Assembly: GCF_015351595.1 (NCBI RefSeq)
Contig: NZ_JADKPT010000004.1
Coordinates: forward strand, 62,001-126,000
Direction: 5' to 3'
Source: Flavobacterium sp. LC2016-12
GTDB lineage: Bacteria; Bacteroidota; Bacteroidia; Flavobacteriales; Flavobacteriaceae
Length of the DNA: 64,000 nucleotides
Below are positions 1-8,025 of this stretch, one piece after another. The number at the start of each line of letters is the position of its first letter. Positions within the stretch are counted from its first letter, which is position 1. A model generated the notes under the pieces. The model saw only the letters and a list, made by a program, of their open reading frames with translations, did no database searches and was not told the DNA's origin. The translations under genes were made by a program, and so were the position numbers.

Positions 1-624
1 GCAACATCCGGAGCGATAAAAGGCGATTCAAAAAAACTGTCTTATGTTATTTCGATTGTTTTGGTAACTGCCATCCCAATGATGATTTTCATGCCAATAA
101 TTGCCAAATATTTCAATTTTCCGGAAGAAGTCACCGGAGCCTGGCTGGGAGGTAGTATTGACACTTCGGGTGCTGTTGTCGCTTCTGGAACTTTGGTTGG
201 AGAAACAGCTTTAAAAATCAGCACCATCGTCAAGTTTTCTCAAAATGTATTATTAGGATTAGCGGCCTTTGCAATCTCTGTTTACTGGACGTATACGCAT
301 AATAATTCGGCGGAAGCCAAAACATCAAAACCTACATTAAAAGTAATTTGGGAACGTTTTCCAAAATTTGTAATTGGTTTTATTCTGGCATCAATAGTAT
401 TTTCTTTTTTCCTTACGTCAGAAGTTCGGGACGGAGTAAAAGACAGTTTAAAAAATTTACAGGGAATCTGGTTTGCATTAGCATTTACAAGTATTGGCTT
501 AGAAACCAATTTTAAAGATCTCTTTCAAAATAATAGTAAAAAACCGCTATACGCCTTTCTAATAGCCCAATTATTCAATGTTCTTGTCACACTACTAATA
601 GCTTTTTTACTTTTTAGTAAATAA
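1..624 (+). CDS. YeiH-family putative sulfate exporter (3' part)
   Basis: The reading frame is open from base 1, so the gene begins upstream of the window and only its last 207 codons are present. The visible part has hydrophobic helices and the glycine-rich segment GAWLGGSIDTSGAVVASG, which I recognise from the YeiH/UPF0324 family (PF03601) of inner-membrane putative sulfate exporters. The C-terminal half has further helices (FVIGFILASIVFSFF, LLIAFLLFSK). Substrate is inferred from the family only. The next gene, 50 bases on, is a sulfatase on the same strand, and an encapsulin-cysteine desulfurase operon follows, so a role in sulfur handling fits the context. Confidence 0.8.
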   Translation, partial: ATSGAIKGDSKKLSYVISIVLVTAIPMMIFMPIIAKYFNFPEEVTGAWLGGSIDTSGAVVASGTLVGETALKISTIVKFSQNVLLGLAAFAISVYWTYTHNNSAEAKTSKPTLKVIWERFPKFVIGFILASIVFSFFLTSEVRDGVKDSLKNLQGIWFALAFTSIGLETNFKDLFQNNSKKPLYAFLIAQLFNVLVTLLIAFLLFSK

Positions 625-674
625 TTAGATTACCACTATAAGTCTGAATATCGACTTATTAAATTTAAAATAAA

Positions 675-2330
675 ATGAAAAAATTATCTCTTACATTCAG
701 CCTTTTTCTTTCTTCAGTTTTACTGATTCAGGCTCAAAACAAAACGACCTCAACTGCTTCAAAACCCAATATTATCCTGATTATGGTGGATGATATGGGT
801 TATTCCGATTTAGGAAATTATGGCTCTGAAATCAAAACCCCTAACCTCGATAAATTAGCCAGCGAAGGTTTACGCTTACGCGAATTTTACAATAACTCGA
901 TTTGTGCACCAACTCGTGGATCGCTCTTAACGGGACAATACCAGCACAAAGCCGGAATGGGTTTCTTTGATGTTAATTTGGGATTGCCAGCGTATCAGGG
1001 TTATTTAAACAAAGAATCTTTGACATTAGGCGAAGTTTTTCGTTCTGGTGGTTATAGTACTTTACTTTCAGGAAAATGGCATGTTGGCTCTGAAGATCAG
1101 GCGCAATGGCCTAATCAACGTGGTTTTGATAAATTTTACGGCATCTTAAAAGGAGCGTCGAATTACTTTGATACCAAAGGATTGCCTTTCGGAAAAACAC
1201 CTTATCCCGTAAAATTGATTCGAAATAATGAAGAACTGCATCCAAAAGATGATTCGTATTATTTTACAGATGAAATTGGGAATAACGCTGTCACTTTCTT
1301 AGACGAACAAAATAAAGAGAATAAACCTTTCTTTTTGTATTTAGCCTTTACCGCACCGCACTGGCCGTTGCAGGCAAAACCGGTTGATATTGCCAAATAC
1401 AGAGGGAAATTTGACGAAGGCTGGGATGTTTTAAGAGAAAAAAGAATTGAGAAACTAAAAGCAAATGGCATTTTGCCAGCTGATCAAACTGTGGCACCAA
1501 GAGATCCTGAAGTTCCGGAATGGAGTAAACTAACGTATGACGAAAAACAATTCTGGAAAGCTAAAATGGAAGTTTATGCTGCAATGGTCGACAATATGGA
1601 TCAGAATGTAGGGAAAGTATTAGACAAGTTAAAAGCGCTTAAAAAAGACAAAAATACACTGATAATCTTCATTTCAGATAATGGTGCACAAGGTGGATTT
1701 AACACTTACAATCCGCTTGGAAGAGGTTTAGTTCGAAATGACGGACCAGTTGGGACTTCAGGATCATTTGATTATCAGGAACAAAACTGGGCTTATTTAT
1801 CGAACACTCCATTGCAGCAATACAAAAATAACATGCACGAAGGTGGTTTCAGTTCTCCTTTTATTGCATGGTTTCCATCCAAAATAAAAGCGGGCCGAAT
1901 CGATAAAGGAACTGGTCATATTATTGACCTCGCTCCTACTTTTTATGAATTGGCCGGAATCGAATATCCCAAAACATATAATGGTGTGACAACAAACCCT
2001 TTGGTTGGAAGCAGTTTGTTGCCTGTTTTATTTAATAATGTTTCGCAGGTCGATAGAGGCGCACCATTATTTTGGGAAAGAGCAGGAAACAGAGCCGTTC
2101 GCGATGGCAAATGGAAATTAGTTTCAACCTACCCTTCTTATGAATGGGAACTTTACAACATTGAAACGGATCGTGGCGAAACAACCAATGTGGCGCAACA
2201 AAATGCAGGAATTGTCAATAAACTTTCTGCCTCTTATTTTGATTGGGCAGACAGAACCGGAGTTGTTGAATACAGCAAATTTAAATTGAAACCAGAGGTA
2301 ATGCCCGGTGGCGCAATTCTAAAGAAGTAA
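675..2330 (+). CDS. Secreted arylsulfatase-type sulfatase
   Basis: The 551-residue product starts with a signal peptide (residues 1-20, cleavage near QAQ) and should act in the periplasm or at the cell surface, hydrolysing sulfate esters. The sulfatase signature CAPTRG carries Cys77, which must be converted to formylglycine, with Arg81. Metal-binding acidic residues sit in VDDMGYSD (Asp39, Asp40) and ISDNG, and catalytic Lys/His in SGKWHVG (Lys134, His136) and APHWP. Length is normal for the alkaline-phosphatase-superfamily sulfatases. No SusC/SusD pair lies next to it, so it does not look like part of a polysaccharide locus in this window. The natural substrate cannot be read from sequence. 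Confidence 0.92.
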   Translation: MKKLSLTFSLFLSSVLLIQAQNKTTSTASKPNIILIMVDDMGYSDLGNYGSEIKTPNLDKLASEGLRLREFYNNSICAPTRGSLLTGQYQHKAGMGFFDVNLGLPAYQGYLNKESLTLGEVFRSGGYSTLLSGKWHVGSEDQAQWPNQRGFDKFYGILKGASNYFDTKGLPFGKTPYPVKLIRNNEELHPKDDSYYFTDEIGNNAVTFLDEQNKENKPFFLYLAFTAPHWPLQAKPVDIAKYRGKFDEGWDVLREKRIEKLKANGILPADQTVAPRDPEVPEWSKLTYDEKQFWKAKMEVYAAMVDNMDQNVGKVLDKLKALKKDKNTLIIFISDNGAQGGFNTYNPLGRGLVRNDGPVGTSGSFDYQEQNWAYLSNTPLQQYKNNMHEGGFSSPFIAWFPSKIKAGRIDKGTGHIIDLAPTFYELAGIEYPKTYNGVTTNPLVGSSLLPVLFNNVSQVDRGAPLFWERAGNRAVRDGKWKLVSTYPSYEWELYNIETDRGETTNVAQQNAGIVNKLSASYFDWADRTGVVEYSKFKLKPEVMPGGAILKK

Positions 2331-2476
2331 AAATATCGTGATGATGACTTTAACCAAACGACAGTTAAAATATATTTATTTGAAAATCAATTATTTGACT
2401 AAAATTTTAAATTTTATCAATAACTTTAAGCTACCAAAAAGAATAGATTATTAATTAGTAAAAATCCAAAAACAAA

Positions 2477-3397
2477 ATGGCAGAATCTAAACAACAACAG
2501 ACCGCATTAGGCGATGTTGCAGCAAGGCAGTTAGCAATTGCAACACGTACAGTCCCACAAATCGGAACTATTTCTCCACGCTGGTTAACGCATCTATTGC
2601 ATTGGACACCTGTAGAATCTGGCGTATTTCGCTTGAATAAAGTTAAAGACGGAAGTCATATCGAAGTAGATTGTTCTGCACGAGACGAAAGGATTTTGCC
2701 AAATACTTTTGTCGATTATATCGAAAATCCGAGAGAATATAATTTAGCTGCCGTACAAACAATTGTCGAAGTTCACACCCGTGTTTCAGACTTGTATAGT
2801 AAACCATACAATCAGATTACAGAACAGCTTCGATTGGCCATCGAAACCATCAAAGAACGTCAGGAAAGTGAATTAATCAATAATAAAGATTACGGTTTAT
2901 TAAGCAATGTTGCTCCTTCTCAAATTATAAAAACAAGAACTGGCGCACCAACTCCGGATGATCTTGATGAACTACTTACAAAAGTGTGGAAAGAGCCAGG
3001 ATTCTTCTTACTGCATCCGTTAGCGATTGCTGCTTTTGGCCGTGAATGTACGCGTCGCGGCGTTCCTCCGCCTACTACCTCTTTGTTTGGATCGCAATTT
3101 TTAACATGGAGAGGAATTCCGCTTATACCTTCAGATAAATTACCTATCAAAAACGGAAAATCTAAAATCATATTACTGAGAACCGGAGAAAGCCGTCAAG
3201 GCGTTATCGGATTAATTCAGCCTGGTTTACAAGGAGAACAATCTCCTGGATTATCTGTTCGTTTTATGGGAATCAATGAAAGAGCGATTGCTTCGTATTT
3301 AGTATCTCTTTATTGCTCTTTAGCCGTTTTGGTTGATGACGCAATTGCCGTTTTGGAAGATGTAGAAATAGGAAAGTATCATGAGTATAAATACTAA
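2477..3397 (+). CDS. srpI: Family 2A encapsulin shell protein (SrpI-like)
   Basis: The 306-residue protein closely matches my memory of Synechococcus elongatus SrpI, the founding family 2A encapsulin: shared blocks include DVAARQLAIATRTVPQ, PRWLTHLLHW, FVDYIENPREY, RLAIETIKERQE, GAPTPDDLDELLTKVWK, WRGIPLIPSDKLP and a C-terminal HEYK. These are HK97-fold capsid-like proteins that assemble into icosahedral nanocompartments. The stop codon lies inside the start of the desulfurase gene (17-base overlap), so the two are translationally coupled. A loose promoter candidate lies upstream (TTTG at 2394, TAACTTTA at 2421). Family assignment is firm; assembly is inferred from homologues. Confidence 0.95.
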   Translation: MAESKQQQTALGDVAARQLAIATRTVPQIGTISPRWLTHLLHWTPVESGVFRLNKVKDGSHIEVDCSARDERILPNTFVDYIENPREYNLAAVQTIVEVHTRVSDLYSKPYNQITEQLRLAIETIKERQESELINNKDYGLLSNVAPSQIIKTRTGAPTPDDLDELLTKVWKEPGFFLLHPLAIAAFGRECTRRGVPPPTTSLFGSQFLTWRGIPLIPSDKLPIKNGKSKIILLRTGESRQGVIGLIQPGLQGEQSPGLSVRFMGINERAIASYLVSLYCSLAVLVDDAIAVLEDVEIGKYHEYKY

Positions 3398-5312
3398 CGA
3401 AAACGGATTGCCAAACATTGACGATTTGCAAAATTTAGCCAATGAGTTGTTCCAAACTTTACCCAACGAATTTCCCAAGGAGATTTCGTTGAGTCCCGAT
3501 AAAGCAGAACATCCTCGTGCAACAAAAATTGCAGAAACACTTTTGCATGCTGGCGGAGCAAATATCATTGCACCATTTCCAACGCAAAGTCCGTTAAATG
3601 TACAGCCTTCTCCAACTTCGTTTAGTGGTTTTGGAGTTTCTCCATCAATTGCTAATCAAAGTTCGAGTGCTTCTGCATTGTATCCTAATGCAGGTGCCGG
3701 TTTTGATCCTCAATACGGTATTCCTTCCTCTGGAATTCCTGAAGATAATAGCGTAAACATGAATAATCCACATACTGGTTTTCAAGATATTAATTTGAAA
3801 AACGGAAGTGCACCACAAATTAATGAGGAATCCTTTTTTTCGTCATTGCTTTTGAACAATCAATATTTACCATTTCAGAGTGAAAATTCTTCTTTTGAGG
3901 CAGAATTAAAAGTGGCTCTGGAAATGGTTGATACGCAATTCAGAAAACGTGTTGATTTTCCGTCAGGCGGAAGTGAATATGCAAATTCGTATTATTTTTT
4001 AGATCAGAATCCATTTGCTTTTGATCAAAAAAACACAAATGCAATTGTTGGAAATACTTTTGGATTAAAAGAATTTGGCGGCATTACAGGGAATAATTTT
4101 AATGCAGAATTAATCAAAAAAGATTTCCCAATTCTGCGTGAGACTGTAAATGGAAAACCCTTAGTTTGGTTTGATAATGCGGCGACGACTCAAAAACCGC
4201 AAGCTGTAATTGATCGTGTTGCTTATTTCTACGAGCATGAAAATTCGAATATTCATCGCGCGGCACATGAGTTGGCAGCGCGGGCATCTGATGCATACGA
4301 AGCAGCTCGTGAAAAGGTAAAAACGTTTTTAAATGCCGGTTCTGTAAATGAAATCGTATTTGTTCGTGGTGCTACAGAAGGAATTAATCTTGTGGCGCAA
4401 AGCTGGGGCGATCCTAATTTGGTCGCCGGAGATGAAATCATAGTTAGCAATCTGGAACATCATGCGAATATTGTTCCTTGGAAAAGACTGGCCGATAAAA
4501 AAGGTTTGAAATTAAGGGTAATTCCGGTTGACGATGACGGTCAGATTTTGTTGGATGAATATGCAAAACTGCTGAATTCAAAAACACGTTTGGTTGCTTT
4601 TACTCAGGTTTCAAACGCCCTCGGAACTGTAACTCCTGCTAAAAAAATAACTGAAATGGCACATGCTGCCGGAGCGAAAGTTTTAATAGATGGCGCGCAA
4701 TCTGTTTCGCATATGAAAGTTGATGTTCAGGATTTAAATGCGGACTGGCTTGTTTTTTCAGGTCACAAATTATTTGGCCCAACCGGAATTGGAGCATTAT
4801 ATGGTAAAGAAGAATTGTTAAACGAAATGCAGCCTTATCAATCTGGCGGTAATATGATTCAGGATGTGACTTTTGAGGAAATAAAATACCACAAAGCACC
4901 CAATCGTTTTGAAGCCGGAACTGGCAACATTGCCGACGCAATAGGTCTTGGCGCAGCCATCGATTATGTTACCAAAATAGGAATCGAAACTATCGGTCAA
5001 TACGAACATTATTTGTTAGAATACGCTACCCGATTGCTAAAGGAAATTCCGGGTGTACGTTTGATAGGAACTGCAAAAGATAAAGCAAGTGTTTTATCCT
5101 TTAATTTGCAAGGATATACCAATGATCAGGTTGGGCAAGCTTTAAATAAAGAAGGTGTTGCTGTAAGAACCGGGCATCATTGTGCTCAGCCAATTTTACG
5201 CAGAATGGGAGTCGAAACTACTGTTCGTCCCTCAATAGCTTTTTATAACACAACGCAAGATGTAGATACTTTTATAAAAACGTTATGGGAACTAAAAAAA
5301 GTTCGATTTTAG
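3381..5312 (+). CDS. Encapsulin cargo cysteine desulfurase (SufS-type) with N-terminal targeting domain
   Basis: This 643-residue protein has two parts. Residues ~1-240 are Pro/Ser/Asn/Gly-rich and mostly disordered-looking (for example ALYPNAGAGFDPQYGIP), with one helical segment near 172-190. Residues ~241-643 are a complete group II cysteine desulfurase: FDNAATTQ, NLEHHANI, PLP-anchoring Asp437 (LIDGAQ), Schiff-base Lys463 (SGHKLFGPTG) and catalytic Cys601 (RTGHHCAQP). SufS enzymes are ~405 residues, so the extra N-terminus matches the disordered cargo-loading domain of family 2A encapsulin cargo. The ATG overlaps the shell gene and is preceded by GGAAAG at 3371. It should mobilise sulfur from L-cysteine inside the shell; no SufE, rhodanese or serine acetyltransferase gene lies nearby. 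Confidence 0.93.
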   Translation: MSINTNENGLPNIDDLQNLANELFQTLPNEFPKEISLSPDKAEHPRATKIAETLLHAGGANIIAPFPTQSPLNVQPSPTSFSGFGVSPSIANQSSSASALYPNAGAGFDPQYGIPSSGIPEDNSVNMNNPHTGFQDINLKNGSAPQINEESFFSSLLLNNQYLPFQSENSSFEAELKVALEMVDTQFRKRVDFPSGGSEYANSYYFLDQNPFAFDQKNTNAIVGNTFGLKEFGGITGNNFNAELIKKDFPILRETVNGKPLVWFDNAATTQKPQAVIDRVAYFYEHENSNIHRAAHELAARASDAYEAAREKVKTFLNAGSVNEIVFVRGATEGINLVAQSWGDPNLVAGDEIIVSNLEHHANIVPWKRLADKKGLKLRVIPVDDDGQILLDEYAKLLNSKTRLVAFTQVSNALGTVTPAKKITEMAHAAGAKVLIDGAQSVSHMKVDVQDLNADWLVFSGHKLFGPTGIGALYGKEELLNEMQPYQSGGNMIQDVTFEEIKYHKAPNRFEAGTGNIADAIGLGAAIDYVTKIGIETIGQYEHYLLEYATRLLKEIPGVRLIGTAKDKASVLSFNLQGYTNDQVGQALNKEGVAVRTGHHCAQPILRRMGVETTVRPSIAFYNTTQDVDTFIKTLWELKKVRF

Positions 5313-5358
5313 ATTTAAAAAAGTAACTGCTTTTTTTGATATTTTAAGTAATTAAACC

Positions 5359-5393
5359 AAAAGCGACTGTTTTACTGAACAGTCGCTTTTTTA
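5359..5393 (+). terminator. Rho-independent terminator of the encapsulin operon
   Basis: A perfect 13-bp stem (5359-5371 with 5378-5390) closes a 6-base loop and runs into TTTTTTA. It lies 47 bases after the desulfurase stop, so the operon appears to contain only the shell and cargo genes. Because the stem starts with A residues it could also work for the minus-strand gene that ends at 5414. Confidence 0.85.
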
Positions 5394-5413
5394 TAGTGAA
5401 ATTTGAAAATTAA

Positions 5414-5866
5414 TTATGATGCCATAGCAATTTGTCTGGATGCAGCTGGCATAGACAATGTGAACGGATCTGAATAACCTGAAAAAAAGGTGTCTAATAT
5501 TTCCTGAAAAACAGGATGTGCATTTTCAGCCTGAGAAAAAAGTGTCATAGAAGAACGCAATTTTCTTGCACCCAATTCTCCTAGTATAGCCTCAATAGAT
5601 CTTGTTTTATAACTTAATAAAAGCTCTGAAATCTCAATCAAATGTTTAGATAAAATGGGATGATTAAGAAACTCTTCTGCTTCTTTAACACCATTAAGAG
5701 CATAATAGTGAGAAATAGTACTTTTTCCTAAACCTTTTATTTGAGGAAAAATAAACCACATCCAGTGTGTTTCTTTTTTCCCTTTTTTAATTTCAGAAAA
5801 AGCAGTAAGATAAAGTTTGTTTTGTGCGTCTAAGAAACGTGTAATATCATTATTTGCGTAGGCCAT
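5414..5866 (-). CDS. DUF1810 domain protein
   Basis: The product of 150 residues from MAYANNDITRFLDAQN matches the DUF1810 family: HWMWFIFPQIKGLG, SHYYAL, HPILSKHLIE and LGARKLRSSMTLF are the conserved blocks. The function of this family is not known. The frame is open for 33 more codons upstream (to 5965), but that extension is not family-like and the DUF1810 homology begins exactly at the internal ATG, so I place the start at 5866. The gene stands alone, convergent with the encapsulin operon. Confidence 0.8.
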   Translation of the reverse strand: MAYANNDITRFLDAQNKLYLTAFSEIKKGKKETHWMWFIFPQIKGLGKSTISHYYALNGVKEAEEFLNHPILSKHLIEISELLLSYKTRSIEAILGELGARKLRSSMTLFSQAENAHPVFQEILDTFFSGYSDPFTLSMPAASRQIAMAS

Positions 5867-6045
5867 TTTTGAAATTGAATTTAAGTTTGTAATCCAGTTA
5901 TTGATTGTTTGTCTTCTAATCAAATGAAATAAAATGGCTAATTTTAATTTCCTTATTGAAGACATCCAAAACTACTTATCATCCTCATCTAAAAGTTATA
6001 TAATTATTTTTGATTGTTACATAATTTCATATGTCATAAAAAACA

Positions 6046-6078
6046 AAAAGCTGCAAGACTCTTTATCTTGCAGCTTTT
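6046..6078 (-). terminator. Terminator after ornithine aminotransferase
   Basis: A perfect 13-bp stem (6046-6058 with 6066-6078, AAAAGCTGCAAGA arm) with a 7-base loop lies 21 bases beyond the rocD stop. On the minus strand it is followed by a T-rich run. Confidence 0.85.
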
Positions 6079-6098
6079 GTTTGTATTAACAAAAAAAC

Positions 6099-7352
6099 CT
6101 AATCTCTAAAATCGTTCAAAGATTTCTCGATAATTTCTAAACATTCCTGAATTTGAGTTTCGGTCATTACTAATGGCGGCGCCAATCTAATTTTATTCCC
6201 GTGAGTAGGTTTGGCTAATAATCCGTTGTCTCTAAATCTTAGACAAATTTCCCAGGCTAAATCCGAATCTTCACCACAATTAATTACGATAGCGTTCAAC
6301 AAACCTTTTCCGCGAACCAGCGTAATCAAATTATTTCTTTCCGCAATTTCGTTTAATCCTTTTCTTAAAATAATTCCTAAACGCTCTGCATTCTCAGCCA
6401 GTTTTTCTTCTTTTATAACTTCTAAAGCTGCAATCGCAACCGCAGCTGCAACAGGATTTCCTCCAAAAGTAGAACCGTGTTGTCCCGGTTTAATCACATT
6501 CATGATTTCGTTATTACACAAAACCGCTGAAACCGGATAAACTCCTCCGGAAATTGCTTTTCCTAAAATTAAAATATCCGGCTGCACATTTTCGTGATGA
6601 ACCGCTAATAATTTCCCGGTACGCGCAATTCCGGTTTGAACTTCATCAGCAATAAACAAAACATTATGTTTCTCACACAAGGCTTTTGCTTTTGCCAAAT
6701 AACCTTCAGAAGGAACATAAACTCCTGCTTCGCCCTGAATTGGTTCAACTAAAAATCCTGCAATATTTTTTGATGATTCTAATGCTTTTTCAAGAGCTTC
6801 AAGATTATCATATTCAATTTTTATAAATCCATCTGTAAACGGGCCGAAGTTTTTACGTGCAGTTTCATCATTAGAAAAGGAAATAATAGTAGTTGTTCTT
6901 CCATGGAAATTATTTTCACAAACTATAACCTGCGCCTGATTTTCCGGAATTCCCTTTACTTCATAAGCCCATTTTCTACAAACTTTCAATGCCGTTTCGA
7001 CCGCTTCTGCACCAGTATTCATTGGTAGAACTTTATCAAAACCAAAATACTTTGTTACATATTCTTCATAATTTCCTAATTGATCATTGTAAAAAGCGCG
7101 TGATGTTAAAGTCAGTTTTTGAGCCTGATCAACCATTGCTTTCACAATTTTAGGATGACAATGTCCTTGATTTACTGCAGAATAAGCCGATAAAAAATCA
7201 TAATATTTCTTTCCGTCTACATCCCAAACATATACACCTTCTCCTCTTTCCAGTACAACCGGAAGCGGATGATAATTATGAGCTCCGTATTTATTTTCTT
7301 TTTCAATCAAAATTTCTGATTTTGACGAAAGGGTATTTTCAGTATGAATCAT
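6099..7352 (-). CDS. rocD: Ornithine--oxo-acid aminotransferase
   Basis: This 417-residue class III PLP aminotransferase should move the delta-amino group of ornithine to 2-oxoglutarate, giving glutamate semialdehyde (arginine/ornithine breakdown or proline supply). Recognised blocks are [63 protein letters not shown] and the PLP lysine Lys265 in [15 protein letters not shown]. Length fits eukaryotic and bacterial ornithine aminotransferases. It is divergent from an Lrp/AsnC regulator gene, with an AT-rich 217-base shared control region containing a promoter candidate and a palindrome. Confidence 0.93.
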   Translation of the reverse strand: MIHTENTLSSKSEILIEKENKYGAHNYHPLPVVLERGEGVYVWDVDGKKYYDFLSAYSAVNQGHCHPKIVKAMVDQAQKLTLTSRAFYNDQLGNYEEYVTKYFGFDKVLPMNTGAEAVETALKVCRKWAYEVKGIPENQAQVIVCENNFHGRTTTIISFSNDETARKNFGPFTDGFIKIEYDNLEALEKALESSKNIAGFLVEPIQGEAGVYVPSEGYLAKAKALCEKHNVLFIADEVQTGIARTGKLLAVHHENVQPDILILGKAISGGVYPVSAVLCNNEIMNVIKPGQHGSTFGGNPVAAAVAIAALEVIKEEKLAENAERLGIILRKGLNEIAERNNLITLVRGKGLLNAIVINCGEDSDLAWEICLRFRDNGLLAKPTHGNKIRLAPPLVMTETQIQECLEIIEKSLNDFRD

Positions 7353-7372
7353 GATCTGTCTTTTTAGAGTTG

Positions 7373-7399
7373 CAAAAGTATTAAAAAATATTAATTCAA
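7373..7399 (-). promoter_or_regulatory. Candidate rocD promoter
   Basis: Reading the minus strand, TTG (complement of 7397-7399) is followed after 16 bases by TACTTTTG (complement of 7373-7380), a perfect match to the Bacteroidota -7 consensus TAnnTTTG. It sits about 20 bases before the rocD ATG, as expected for a short leader. Confidence 0.6.
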
Positions 7400-7480
7400 G
7401 CCATTAAAAACAAACATTTGACTTAAATTTCATAAAAATAAGTCAAAATACACGCTTTTATATTTAAAAAAGTAAAATAT

Positions 7481-7497
7481 GATTTTAGTATAAAATC
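7481..7497. promoter_or_regulatory. Palindrome in the rocD/lrp intergenic region
   Basis: GATTTTA and TAAAATC form a perfect 7-bp inverted repeat around a 3-base centre. It lies between the divergent rocD and Lrp-family genes, about 73 bases before the regulator start. Lrp/AsnC proteins often bind ~15-bp AT-rich palindromes and regulate a divergent neighbour, so this is a plausible operator. AT-rich sequence makes chance palindromes common. Confidence 0.4.
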
Positions 7498-7569
7498 AAT
7501 CTTATAACCTTTTATTAAAAAAAATAATTACTTTTATGAATATAAAAAGGTAAACTCAACTTATAAGGA

Positions 7570-8022
7570 ATGGAAACATTAGACGAATTTGATATCAATA
7601 TAATTAAGGAATTGGAAAAAGACGGGAGAATGGCTTTTTCTGCAATTGCTGCAAATTTGAAAATATCAAACACGATGGTGCATCAACGTATCAACAGAAT
7701 GATAGAACAAGGTGTAATTGGTGGTATAAAACCAATTATTCAGGAAAAAAAGATTGGCTATGACTGGGCTTCTTTTACCGGAATTACACTGAATAAAGAT
7801 TCGGATTCTGATCGAATTATCGAAGCCTTAAAAGATATTCCGGAGATTACTGAATGTTATTATGTAACGGGTTCATTTACACTTTATATCAAAATTATTG
7901 CGAAGAATCACGAACACATGCGAAGAATTCTTTACGAAAAAATTGATAGCATTCCCGGCATTGCCAAAACAGATTCCATTATTGAATTGGGTTGCGCATT
8001 TAAAAGAAATATTACTTTATAA
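7570..8022 (+). CDS. Lrp/AsnC-family transcriptional regulator
   Basis: The 150-residue protein has the standard two domains: an N-terminal winged helix (LDEFDINIIKELEKDGRM, with recognition region ISNTMVHQRINRM) and a C-terminal RAM/AsnC ligand-binding domain (ITECYYVTGSFTLYIKI, HMRRILYEKI, GIAKTDSIIELG). It is divergent from rocD, the typical arrangement for an amino-acid-responsive regulator of that gene. It is followed after 3 bases by an acylase gene and may be co-transcribed with it. The effector is unknown; ornithine or arginine is a guess from context. Confidence 0.93.
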   Translation: METLDEFDINIIKELEKDGRMAFSAIAANLKISNTMVHQRINRMIEQGVIGGIKPIIQEKKIGYDWASFTGITLNKDSDSDRIIEALKDIPEITECYYVTGSFTLYIKIIAKNHEHMRRILYEKIDSIPGIAKTDSIIELGCAFKRNITL

Positions 8023-8025
8023 ATC

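Noticed and set aside
4639..4941. 100-codon minus-strand frame inside the cysteine desulfurase gene
   Set aside because: Antisense shadow of a well-supported gene; no start context or family match.
5867..5965. Longer start for the DUF1810 gene
   Set aside because: The extra 33 codons have no family similarity and the domain starts at the ATG at 5866.
1..6000. Polysaccharide utilisation locus around the sulfatase
   Set aside because: No SusC/SusD pair, glycoside hydrolase or hybrid two-component regulator is next to it.
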